64,000 bases of DNA from Microbacterium aurantiacum (GTDB taxonomy: Bacteria > Actinomycetota > Actinomycetes > Actinomycetales > Microbacteriaceae): the NCBI RefSeq assembly GCF_021654035.1, contig NZ_JAJPDW010000002.1:186001-250000 (forward strand), written 5' to 3'. The notes under the pieces are model-generated. The model worked only from the letters and a program-made list of their open reading frames with translations. It was not told the origin of the DNA and did no database searches. Of this stretch, positions 8,245-15,285 are shown one piece after another (the stretch's first letter is position 1; each line of letters begins with the position of its first letter). The translations under genes and the position numbers were made by a program.

Positions 8245-8282
8245 CGACGATGCCCGTCCCGGTTTCGGGACGGGCATCGTCG
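8245..8282 (+). terminator. perfect 17-bp hairpin after the SRPBCC gene
   Basis: A 17-bp perfectly paired stem with a GTTT loop, starting 10 bases after the stop codon. There is no T-run, as is usual for hairpin terminators in high-GC actinobacteria. Confidence 0.7.
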
Positions 8283-8318
8283 CGTGCGCGGCGCGCGGGT
8301 ACGCCTCCCCCCTCGCGC

Positions 8319-8333
8319 CTGTCAACCCCCTCC
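8319..8333 (+). promoter_or_regulatory. shared 15-mer CTGTCAACCCCCTCC
   Basis: This exact 15-mer recurs at 10626-10640. Here it lies 44 bases (from its CAAC) before the alcohol dehydrogenase start. Both copies are followed by AGGTG about 20 bases on. It may be a -35 or activator element. Confidence 0.4.
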
Positions 8334-8366
8334 ACTGTTGTCAGGTGCGCGGGAGAGGCTTCGCCT

Positions 8367-9542
8367 ATGAAGGCAGTCACCTGGCAGGGGCGACGTCATG
8401 TCGCCGTCACCGATGAGCCCGATCCTCGGCTGGAAGAACCCACCGACGCGATCGTGCGCATCACCTCCACCGCGATCTGCGGCTCGGACCTTCACCTGTA
8501 CGAGCTCTTCGGCCCGTTCCTCGACCGCGGCGACATTCTCGGCCACGAGTCCATGGGCATCGTCGAGGCGGTGGGCCGCGACGTGGTGACCCTCCGACCG
8601 GGTGACCGTGTCGTCGTGCCGTTCAACATCGCGTGCGGACGATGCTTCATGTGTCGCCGCGGCCTGCAGTCGCAGTGCGAGACGACGCAGAACGATCAGT
8701 ACGGCACGGGGGCTTCGCTCTTCGGGTACACCAAGCTCTACGGTCAGGTGCCGGGTGGGCAGGCAGAGCTCCTCCGCGTGCCGCTCGCCGATGAGAACAC
8801 GATCCCGGTCGGCACCGACCTTCCCGACGAGCGCTACCTGTTCCTCAGCGACATCCTTCCCACGGCCTGGCAGGCGGTGGAGTACACCGGTCTCGACGAG
8901 CCGTCGACTCTCGTGGTGCTCGGCCTCGGTCCCGTCGGGCAGCTGGCGGCGCGCATCGGCGTGCAGCGCGGGCACCGCGTGATCGGCATCGACCCGGTGC
9001 CCGAGCGTCGCGCGATGGCGGTCCGGCACGGCGTGGAGGCCTGGGAGGGCGACGACGACGTCTCGCGCGTCATCGCCCACACTCAGGGCCGAGGAGCGGA
9101 TGCCGTCATCGACGCGGTCGGACTCGAGGCGCACGGCAGTCCCTTCGCCCACGCCGCGCATGCCGTGACCGCGGCGCTTCCGGACGCGCTCGCACGACCT
9201 GTGATGGAGAACACCGGCGTCGACCGTCTCGCTGCCCTCCACACGTCGGTGGACATGGTGCGTCGCGGCGGGACCATCTCCATCAGCGGCGTCTACGTCG
9301 GCGACAGCGATGTCATGCCGATGAAGACGATGTTCGACAAGCAGCTCACGCTGCGGATGGGCCAGTGCAACGTCAAGCGGTGGATCGACGATCTCCGCCC
9401 TTACGCCGAGGCCGACGACGACCCGCTGGGTCTCGACGACCTCGTCACCCACCGGGCCGGCCTCGCCGAGGCCCCGGATCTCTACGAGAAGTTCCAGAAG
9501 AAGGACGACGGGTGCATCAAGGTCGTCCTGCAACCGACATGA
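8367..9542 (+). CDS. zinc-dependent alcohol dehydrogenase, formaldehyde-dehydrogenase-like
   Basis: A 391-residue medium-chain dehydrogenase. Catalytic zinc ligands are Cys38, His60 and Glu61 (ICGSDLH and GHESMG); structural zinc ligands are Cys90, Cys93, Cys96 and Cys104. The nucleotide fold has VLGLGPVGQLAARIG near 190. The insert around 240-300 and overall length fit the glutathione-independent formaldehyde dehydrogenase-like subgroup, which oxidises alcohols or aldehydes with NAD(P). GGGAGAGG precedes the ATG at 8367. The 100-residue gene that follows starts 7 bases after the stop, so they are one unit. Substrate not predictable. Confidence 0.9.
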   Translation: MKAVTWQGRRHVAVTDEPDPRLEEPTDAIVRITSTAICGSDLHLYELFGPFLDRGDILGHESMGIVEAVGRDVVTLRPGDRVVVPFNIACGRCFMCRRGLQSQCETTQNDQYGTGASLFGYTKLYGQVPGGQAELLRVPLADENTIPVGTDLPDERYLFLSDILPTAWQAVEYTGLDEPSTLVVLGLGPVGQLAARIGVQRGHRVIGIDPVPERRAMAVRHGVEAWEGDDDVSRVIAHTQGRGADAVIDAVGLEAHGSPFAHAAHAVTAALPDALARPVMENTGVDRLAALHTSVDMVRRGGTISISGVYVGDSDVMPMKTMFDKQLTLRMGQCNVKRWIDDLRPYAEADDDPLGLDDLVTHRAGLAEAPDLYEKFQKKDDGCIKVVLQPT

Positions 9543-9549
9543 GGATCCC

Positions 9550-9852
9550 ATGAAGACCGAACCCGTCCGCCACCTGGTGCTGGAGGCTCTGAGCGCGCGC
9601 TCGTGGCGTCTGTGCGACCGGTCGGCGGCCGCCAGCGATCCCTCTAAAGTGGTCGCCTACATCGAACAGCCCGAGGGCGGCGGCTATGACGCCGCCTGGG
9701 TGCGCGCCGGTGGCGTCGTGCGCCACTATCGGCGCCTCGACGACATCTTCACGGATGCCGCCGAGCTCGCCACGGGAGAGGCGATCCGCCCCGGTCGCAA
9801 GCCCGCCCCGATCCCCGCCCGCCCGCCGTTCACGCGGCGACCCGCCACCTGA
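9550..9852 (+). CDS. hypothetical protein, 100 residues
   Basis: Begins 7 bases after the dehydrogenase stop codon, so it is translated from the same message. The N-terminal 80 residues look like a small alpha/beta domain (VRHLVLEALSARSWRLCD, then VVAYIEQPEGGGYDAAWVR and a HYRRLDDIF helix); the tail is Pro/Arg-rich. I recognise no named family. Position beside small conserved Microbacteriaceae proteins suggests a lineage-specific accessory protein. Confidence 0.65.
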   Translation: MKTEPVRHLVLEALSARSWRLCDRSAAASDPSKVVAYIEQPEGGGYDAAWVRAGGVVRHYRRLDDIFTDAAELATGEAIRPGRKPAPIPARPPFTRRPAT

Positions 9853-10015
9853 CGCGGACGTGCGCGCCCATTGGCCTAGCCCGCTGGGTGCCCTGCGTCA
9901 ACAGGATGGTGCCCCCGCTCCCGGCCTGCCATCGTCGACGGAAACACCCCGGGCTGCTCTTCGCATCGCTTCTCGCACACCGCGGGCCCGGTTTCTGGAC
10001 ATCGAGGGGATCCTC

Positions 10016-10348
10016 ATGGGCAAGTTCATCTACGACGGGTCGGTCAAAGTCGACTTCGAAGACCGCACCCTCGCACACCTGCAGCTGGTGATCGGCGCGA
10101 AGCTGCGCCGCGGCGAACCGTTCCATTTCACCTGGAAGGACGACTCCAGCATCGGTGACGGTCGCACCACGGTGTGGGTGCATCCGCGTTCGTCGCTCGT
10201 GTACAAGTACTACGGCAGTCGCAAGCCACGCTTGAACATGGCGTGGATCGACGCGCTCGCCTACACCGCCAACTCGCCCGCCGGGCTCTACCTCGTCCCT
10301 GAGCCGATGGACGTCGCACCGAAGGGGGCCACCGATGAAACGCATTGA
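10016..10348 (+). CDS. small conserved Microbacteriaceae protein (paralogue A; probably DUF7882)
   Basis: A 110-residue protein starting MGKFIYDGSVKVDFEDRTLA, with GAGGGG before the ATG. The family pattern is a FIYDG start, DRTLAHLQLVI, KLRRGE, a Trp/Phe-rich strand, W-hP after a GR(T/S) turn, Y/F-Y-G, the helix W(I/V)(D/E)AL, and a LVPEP end. Two paralogues sit at 16488 and 16830-17291. I believe this is the family called DUF7882, sometimes mislabelled ATP-dependent DNA ligase; no ligase motif is present. Its 3' end overlaps the next gene by 14 bases. Confidence 0.75.
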   Translation: MGKFIYDGSVKVDFEDRTLAHLQLVIGAKLRRGEPFHFTWKDDSSIGDGRTTVWVHPRSSLVYKYYGSRKPRLNMAWIDALAYTANSPAGLYLVPEPMDVAPKGATDETH

Positions 10349-10598
10349 CATCGCCTACGGCGGCGACCACTACAGCGTCGGCGGGCGGTCGCTCACCGAG
10401 CTGCAGGACGAGATCCTCACCGGACTGGCACAGGGCACCCACTGGCTGCAGGTCAACGACGGGGAGGGGGAGCCTCGTCCGTCCTATCTCCTGATCTCAG
10501 CAGGAGTGCCGCTCGCCCTCATCCCGATCCCCGACGACGCCCCCGAAGTCTCGGGTGGCGAGATGTGGGACGACGAGGGGCACGAAGTCCATCTCTGA
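10335..10598 (+). CDS. hypothetical protein, 87 residues
   Basis: Starts MKRIDIAYGGDHYSVGGRSL inside the last 14 bases of the preceding gene, which suggests translational coupling. The pattern is a short strand, a YGG turn, the helix LTELQDEILTGLAQG, a Trp, then strands (YLLISAGVPLALIPI) and an acidic tail. No named family is recognised. Its tight coupling to the FIYDG-family gene suggests they act together. Confidence 0.65.
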   Translation: MKRIDIAYGGDHYSVGGRSLTELQDEILTGLAQGTHWLQVNDGEGEPRPSYLLISAGVPLALIPIPDDAPEVSGGEMWDDEGHEVHL

Positions 10599-10625
10599 GC
10601 ACAGGACGAGGCGCGAGCGGAGAGG

Positions 10626-10640
10626 CTGTCAACCCCCTCC
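10626..10640 (+). promoter_or_regulatory. shared 15-mer CTGTCAACCCCCTCC (second copy)
   Basis: Identical to 8319-8333 and placed 55 bases (from its CAAC) before the ATG at 10685. Confidence 0.4.
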
Positions 10641-10684
10641 GCGTTCCAGGTGACACGCGCGCAGACTGGCGGTCAGGAGGTCGA

Positions 10685-10900
10685 ATGGAAGAGCAACTCC
10701 CGTTGCCGCCGATCGAGAACTGGTGGCCCTATCTCAGCGTCAGCGCGCGCCACGAGGTGCGCGGCGCGCCCGATGATGACCTCAGCCGTCACGTCCGCGC
10801 CGAGATCGAGCGTGCCCTCGGCATCCGCGTCCCCCTGCGTGCCCACCTCACCAGCGACGACCAGCGCTTCGTCGACTTCGACATCAACGCCGCCGACTGA
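10685..10900 (+). CDS. hypothetical protein, 71 residues
   Basis: Starts MEEQLPLPPIENWWPYLSVS with a strong CAGGAGG site 5 bases upstream of the ATG. The pattern is a Trp-Trp motif, then a helix with RHEVRGAPDDDLSRHVRAEI, and a final strand FVDFDIN. No named family. It has its own copy of the CTGTCAACCCCCTCC element, so it is probably controlled with the dehydrogenase gene. Confidence 0.65.
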   Translation: MEEQLPLPPIENWWPYLSVSARHEVRGAPDDDLSRHVRAEIERALGIRVPLRAHLTSDDQRFVDFDINAAD

Positions 10901-10953
10901 CCCGCCCCGCCCAGCGCGATCCCGCGGCCGCCGTCGGCTCGCGGGTCTCGCGT

Positions 10954-11035
10954 GCCGAACTCCTCAGAACCGTCGCCTAACCGGCCGCAACCCGGCGTGT
11001 GCGCGGGCGCACGCGGTGGATTTGAGGAGTTCGGC
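10954..11035. repeat. GAACTCCTC element, copy A1
   Basis: An 82-bp element bounded by a perfect 13-bp inverted repeat, GCCGAACTCCTCA (10954-10966) and TGAGGAGTTCGGC (11023-11035). The interior holds CCGGCCGCAACCCGGC and a small GTGCGC/GCGCAC hairpin. It is 91 percent or more identical by eye to copy A2. It is intergenic. See the findings for the related array at 45 kb. Confidence 0.85.
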
Positions 11036-11114
11036 CCGCGCCGCGCCCGCGCCGGAGCGGCGACGGCACCGCCGTCCGCACGGCACCGGCCGGGTCCGGG
11101 CTGGGTGCTTCGCC

Positions 11115-11200
11115 GGGCCGAACTCCTCACAAACGTCGCCGAGCCGGCCGCAACCCGGCCTGTGCGCGGGCGCACGCGGTGGATCTGAGGAGTTCGGCCC
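11115..11200. repeat. GAACTCCTC element, copy A2
   Basis: An 86-bp element with a perfect 15-bp terminal inverted repeat (GGGCCGAACTCCTCA / TGAGGAGTTCGGCCC). The same interior as A1, starting 163 bases after it. The 79 bases between the two are GC-rich and show no gene. Confidence 0.85.
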
Positions 11201-11260
11201 GCGCTGGAGCCGGTACGGGCGAGCGGACGGGGGACGGTCGCGCGTGCCCGCGGGGCGGGC

Positions 11261-11266
11261 TAGACT
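11261..11266 (+). promoter_or_regulatory. -10 element of the cysteine leader promoter
   Basis: TAGACT followed by 7 bases and then the leader GTG at 11274, so the leader mRNA probably starts at or next to its GTG. No clear -35 is seen. Confidence 0.6.
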
Positions 11267-11273
11267 ATCGCGC

Positions 11274-11309
11274 GTGCTGACCTGTCGTTGTCGTCGTTGC
11301 TGTCTCTGA
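11274..11309 (+). CDS. cysteine-rich leader peptide, 11 residues
   Basis: GTG-initiated ORF reading M-L-T-C-R-C-R-R-C-C-L then TGA, with four Cys codons in eleven. It sits 74 bases upstream of a cysteine/transsulfuration operon and directly after a -10 box. Short leaderless polycysteine ORFs that act as cysteine-responsive attenuators upstream of sulfur genes are documented in mycobacteria; this has the same form. Under cysteine shortage ribosomes would stall at the Cys codons and change folding or transcription downstream. The stop codon lies in the foot of a hairpin (11307-11322) followed by CCCTTTTCTT. Peptide function other than as a sensor is unlikely. Confidence 0.7.
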   Translation: MLTCRCRRCCL

Positions 11310-11322
11310 AGCGCTCGCTTCA
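11307..11322 (+). promoter_or_regulatory. candidate attenuator hairpin
   Basis: TGAAGCG and CGCTTCA pair across a 2-base gap, that is six pairs with a GCTC loop, and the pyrimidine run CCCTTTTCTTCC follows. The leader stop codon is in the 5' arm, so ribosome position on the leader would decide whether the hairpin forms. A second short stem, GCGCC-CTTC-GGCGC, lies at about 11349-11362 before the next gene. Confidence 0.45.
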
Positions 11323-11382
11323 CCCTTTTCTTCCGCAACCCGACGACCGCGCCCTTCGGCGCCGACACCTCAGGAAACCACC

Positions 11383-12444
11383 GTGCGCTACGCCCACAGC
11401 GTCATCGATCTCATCGGTGACACCCCCCTCGTCCGACTGAACCGCGTCACCGAGGGCATCTCCGCCACCGTGCTCGCCAAGATCGAGCACGCCAACCCCG
11501 GCGGGTCCGCGAAGGACCGCATCGCCCGCAACATCATTGACGCCGCCGAGCGCGACGGACTCCTGAAGCCGGGCGGCACGATCGTCGAGGCCACGAGCGG
11601 CAACACCGGCGTCGGGCTGGCGCTGATCGCACAGCAGCGGGGTTACAACTGCGTCTTCGTCGTGCCCGACAAGGTCGCCGAGGACAAGCGGGCGATCCTC
11701 CGGGCCTACGGCGCCGAGGTCGTGGTGACGCCCACGGCGGTGGAGGCCGACGACCCGCAGTCGTACTACAAGGTGTCCGACCGTCTCGCCGAGGAGATTC
11801 CCGGCGCCTTCAAGCCGAACCAGTACGACAACCCCAACGGCCCCCGCAGCCACTTCGAATCCACCGGCCCCGAGATCTGGCGCGACACCGACGGGCGCAT
11901 CACGCACTTCGTCGCGAGCGTCGGCACCGGCGGCACGATCACCGGCACCGGTCGCTACCTCCGCGAGGCGTCCGGCGGCACGGTCCGCATCGTCGGCGTC
12001 GACCCCGAGGGGTCGCTGTACTCCGGCGGTCCCGTCCACGGGTACCACGTCGAAGGCGTCGGCGAGGACATCTGGCCGAAGGCCTACGACCCGACGATCG
12101 TCGACGAGATCCACCGCGTCGGCGACGCCGAGTCGTTCGCGATGACCCGTCGTCTCGCCCGCGAGGAAGGCCTCTTCGTGGGCGGCTCCAGCGGCATGGC
12201 GGTGGTCGGGGCCCTCCGCGCGGCCCGCACGCTCCCCGCCGAGGCCGTCATGGTCGTGCTCCTCCCCGATCACGGCCGCGGCTACCTCAGCAAGATCTTC
12301 GATGACGACTGGATGCGCGCGCAGGGCTTCGATCCGGACGCCGTCATCCCGGCATCCGACATCCCGGGCCGCATCCCCTCCCTCCCGACCGACCCCCACC
12401 CCGAGACCGAAGCCGCCCCCGCAGGCGAAGGAGACCGAGCATGA
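11383..12444 (+). CDS. PLP-dependent cystathionine beta-synthase / cysteine synthase family
   Basis: A 353-residue fold-type II PLP enzyme. The Schiff-base lysine is K44 in NPGGSAKDRIA; the substrate loop is EATSGNTG near 70 and the phosphate loop GTGGTITGTG near 188. The C-terminal GYLSKIFDDDWM is the form found in cystathionine beta-synthases rather than O-acetylserine sulfhydrylases, and the next gene is a gamma-synthase/lyase, so serine plus homocysteine to cystathionine is the better guess. No CBS regulatory domains are present. Start GTG at 11383 with AGGAAA upstream; the cysteine leader implies control by cysteine supply. Cysteine synthase activity cannot be excluded. Confidence 0.87.
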   Translation: MRYAHSVIDLIGDTPLVRLNRVTEGISATVLAKIEHANPGGSAKDRIARNIIDAAERDGLLKPGGTIVEATSGNTGVGLALIAQQRGYNCVFVVPDKVAEDKRAILRAYGAEVVVTPTAVEADDPQSYYKVSDRLAEEIPGAFKPNQYDNPNGPRSHFESTGPEIWRDTDGRITHFVASVGTGGTITGTGRYLREASGGTVRIVGVDPEGSLYSGGPVHGYHVEGVGEDIWPKAYDPTIVDEIHRVGDAESFAMTRRLAREEGLFVGGSSGMAVVGALRAARTLPAEAVMVVLLPDHGRGYLSKIFDDDWMRAQGFDPDAVIPASDIPGRIPSLPTDPHPETEAAPAGEGDRA

Positions 12445-13613
12445 GCGACACCCACGAAAGCGACTCCCGCGAGCGCGGATTCGGCACGCGCGCCGTGCAT
12501 GCCGGCCAGGCCTTCGACCCCACCACCGGCGCGGTCATCCCGCCGGTGCACTTCTCCACCACCTACGCGCAGGACGGCATCGGCGGACTTCGCCAGGGGT
12601 ACGAGTACGGGCGGAGCGGCAACCCGACCCGCACCGCACTCGAGACCCAGCTCGCCGCACTCGAGGGCGCCGCGCACGCCCTGTCGTTCTCGTCCGGTCT
12701 CGCCGCCGAGGACGCGCTGCTGCGCGCCGCCCTCGTCCCGGGTGACGAGGTGCTGCTCGGCAACGACGTCTACGGCGGCACGTACCGCCTGCTCTCCCGT
12801 GTGCTCGGCGGCTGGGGCGTGAAGCTCCGCGTCGTCGACATGAGCGATCTGGATGCCGTCGCCGCCGCGATCGCCGAACGCGCGCCCCAGATCGTCTGGG
12901 TCGAGACCCCGAGCAATCCGATGCTCCGCATCACCGACATCGCCGGTCTCGCGCGGCTCGGACAAGACGCCGGCGCCCTCGTCGTCGTGGACAACACCTT
13001 CGCCTCGCCGGCGCTGCAGCAGCCGCTCGCCCTCGGCGCGGACGTCGTGGTGCACTCGACGACGAAGTACCTCGGCGGGCACTCCGACGTCGTCGGCGGC
13101 GCGCTCGTCCTCAACGACGACGCGCTGTACGAGAAGGCGAAGTTCCTGCAGTTCGCCGTCGGCGCCGTCTCGGGGCCGCTCGACGCGTGGCTCACCACGC
13201 GCGGCATCAAGACCCTCGAGCTGCGGATGCGACGCCACTCCGAGAGCGCGCAGCGGATCGCCGAGCATCTCTCCGCCGACCCGCGCGTCGCCGCCGTCCA
13301 CTACCCGGGCCTCCCCGGCCACCCCGGCCGCGCGCTCGCCGCCTCGCAGATGTCCGGCTTCGGCGGCATCGTGTCTCTCGAGCTGGCGGATGCCGCGGCG
13401 GCGCGCCGCTTCGCCGAGTCGACGCGGCTGTTCCAGCTCGCCGAGTCGCTGGGCGGTGTCGAGTCGCTGATGAACTACCCCGATGAGATGACGCACGCCT
13501 CCGTCCGCGGCACCGAGCTCGCCGTTCCGGAGCGCCTCGTGCGGCTGTCGGTCGGCATCGAGAGCGTCGAGGACCTCCTCGCCGACCTCGACGCCGCGCT
13601 CGCCGGTCTCTGA
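12441..13613 (+). CDS. cystathionine gamma-synthase / gamma-lyase (Cys/Met metabolism PLP enzyme)
   Basis: A 390-residue fold-type I PLP enzyme of the transsulfuration family. Blocks are YEYGRSGNPTR (55-65), SFSSGLAAE (82-90), the phosphate-contacting VWVETPSNP (152-160), VVVDNTFASP (181-190) and the Schiff-base lysine K209 in HSTTKYLGGHSD. Its ATG overlaps the preceding stop codon by 4 bases. Synthase (MetB) and lyase (MetC/CTH) forms are hard to separate by sequence; with a cystathionine beta-synthase beside it a lyase acting in reverse transsulfuration to cysteine is plausible. Shares the leader-controlled transcript. Confidence 0.9.
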   Translation: MSDTHESDSRERGFGTRAVHAGQAFDPTTGAVIPPVHFSTTYAQDGIGGLRQGYEYGRSGNPTRTALETQLAALEGAAHALSFSSGLAAEDALLRAALVPGDEVLLGNDVYGGTYRLLSRVLGGWGVKLRVVDMSDLDAVAAAIAERAPQIVWVETPSNPMLRITDIAGLARLGQDAGALVVVDNTFASPALQQPLALGADVVVHSTTKYLGGHSDVVGGALVLNDDALYEKAKFLQFAVGAVSGPLDAWLTTRGIKTLELRMRRHSESAQRIAEHLSADPRVAAVHYPGLPGHPGRALAASQMSGFGGIVSLELADAAAARRFAESTRLFQLAESLGGVESLMNYPDEMTHASVRGTELAVPERLVRLSVGIESVEDLLADLDAALAGL

Positions 13614-13694
13614 CGCGCTGAGCCTCTGACACGCCGCGGCCGCGGTCCGGAGTAGTCCCGGCGCGCGGCCGCCACGCCGCCGCGCGCGCGATGG

Positions 13695-13700
13695 CATGCT
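13695..13700 (+). promoter_or_regulatory. -10 element of a leaderless promoter
   Basis: CATGCT, 6 bases, then the ATG at 13707. GAGGGC between them could also serve as a weak ribosome site. Confidence 0.35.
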
Positions 13701-13706
13701 GAGGGC

Positions 13707-15269
13707 ATGGACCCCATCATCGCGACCCTCGTCATCCTGGCGGTCGCGGTCGTGGCGTTCATCAGCAACCGCGTGCCGCTCGCGGTGGTCGCAGTCGCCG
13801 TGGCGCTCGCGCTGTTCTTCACGGGTGTCCTCACCCTGCCGCAGGCGCTCGCCGGCTTCGGTGATCCCACCGTCCTCTTCATCGCCGCGCTCTTCGTCGT
13901 GAGCGAAGCGCTCGATTCGTCGGGGGTCACCGCGTGGGCGGGGCAGAAGGTCATCGGCCGGGCGGGCACGCGCCGCGGCATCCTCGTCGGGGTGATCTCG
14001 CTCCTCGTCGCCGTGCTGACCGCGTTCATCAGCATCAACGGGGCGGTCGCGGCCCTCCTGCCACTGGTCGTGGTCGTCGCCGCCCGCGCGGGCATCCCGA
14101 GCTCGCGGCTGCTGATGCCGCTGGCCTTCGCCGCCTCCGCGGGGTCGCTGCTCCTCCTCACCGGGACGCCGGTGAACATCATCGTGTCGGACTTCGCCGC
14201 CCAGAACGGCGGCCGTGCGTTCGGATACGCCGAGTTCGCGCTCGTCGGGATTCCGCTGGTCATCGGGACCATCGCGATCCTGCTCCTCCTCGGCGATCGG
14301 CTGCTGCCGGTGCGCGAGGGGGCGCTCATGCCCGTGGACCTCGCCCGCCACGCGCGGCTGCTCCGGCAGCAGTACGACCTGACCCTCGACACCGGCACGA
14401 TCCTCGGTCCGCAGAGCGGTGTGACCGAGATCGTCGTCGGGCCGCGTTCGCCGCTGATCGGGGAACGGATCGCCCCCGGGATGAAGACCCCGGGCGGCGA
14501 TCTCGTGATCCTCGCCGTGCGTCGCGGCGACGAACCGGCGCGCGGCCAGGAGCTCGTGCTGCAGATCGGCGATGTCCTCCTCCTGCAGGGCGAGTGGGAC
14601 GACCTCGTCCGGCACGCCGCGCTTCCCGGCATGCTCGCCGTCGACGCGCCGGACCGACTCCGGCGCTCGGTGCCGCTCGGGCGGGGTGCGCGGCGGTCGC
14701 TGGTGATCCTCGGCCTCATGATCGTGCTCCTCGCGACCGGTCTCGTCCCGCCCGCGGCCGCCGCGCTCCTTGCCGCCGGCGCGCTTGTCGTCACGCGTGC
14801 GGTCAGCGTGAACCAGGCCTACCAGGCGGTGTCGTGGACGACGGTGATCCTCATCGCCGGGATGATCCCGCTCTCCACCGCCGTCTTCGAGACCGGCACC
14901 GCCGACCTCGTCGCCGGCTGGCTGCTCAGCCTCCTGGGGGACTCGGGTCCGCGCGTGGCGCTGTTCGCCCTGTGCGTGCTCACGCTTGTGCTCGGTCAGC
15001 TCATCAGCAACGCCGCGACGGTCCTCATCGTCGCGCCGATCGCCGCCGCGGTGTCGATGAGTCTCGACCTGTCGATCCAGCCGTTCATGATGGCGCTCAC
15101 GGTGGCGGGCGCCGCGGCGTTCTTCACCCCGATCGCGACGCCGGCGAACCTCATGGTGATGGAACCGGCGGGCTACCGGTTCGGCGACTACTGGCGCCTC
15201 GGCGTGCCGCTGGCGATCTTCTTCCTGCTGATGGCGGTCTTCTACGTGCCGCTGATCTGGCCCTTCTGA
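13707..15269 (+). CDS. SLC13/DASS-type anion permease with RCK_C (TrkA-C) domain
   Basis: A 520-residue membrane protein with about ten hydrophobic segments. The first membrane half has GFGDPTVLFIAALFVVSEAL and an internal LTGTPVNIIVSDFA; the second half has LGQLISNAATVLIVAPIA and FTPIATPANLMVM, the paired re-entrant SNAAT/TPxN motifs of SLC13 carriers. A cytosolic domain between about residues 215 and 315 (VTEIVVGPRSPLIGERI and VLQIGDVLLLQG) is a TrkA-C/RCK_C module, common in actinobacterial members. Likely transports sulfate or dicarboxylates; placement after sulfur amino acid genes favours sulfate but weakly. Confidence 0.87.
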   Translation: MDPIIATLVILAVAVVAFISNRVPLAVVAVAVALALFFTGVLTLPQALAGFGDPTVLFIAALFVVSEALDSSGVTAWAGQKVIGRAGTRRGILVGVISLLVAVLTAFISINGAVAALLPLVVVVAARAGIPSSRLLMPLAFAASAGSLLLLTGTPVNIIVSDFAAQNGGRAFGYAEFALVGIPLVIGTIAILLLLGDRLLPVREGALMPVDLARHARLLRQQYDLTLDTGTILGPQSGVTEIVVGPRSPLIGERIAPGMKTPGGDLVILAVRRGDEPARGQELVLQIGDVLLLQGEWDDLVRHAALPGMLAVDAPDRLRRSVPLGRGARRSLVILGLMIVLLATGLVPPAAAALLAAGALVVTRAVSVNQAYQAVSWTTVILIAGMIPLSTAVFETGTADLVAGWLLSLLGDSGPRVALFALCVLTLVLGQLISNAATVLIVAPIAAAVSMSLDLSIQPFMMALTVAGAAAFFTPIATPANLMVMEPAGYRFGDYWRLGVPLAIFFLLMAVFYVPLIWPF

Positions 15270-15285
15270 GCCGCCCGCCCGCGTC

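Noticed and set aside
11020..11309. tRNA or riboswitch before the cysteine operon
   Set aside because: No cloverleaf, TPsiC arm or known riboswitch core was seen; the leader ORF and repeats account for the region.
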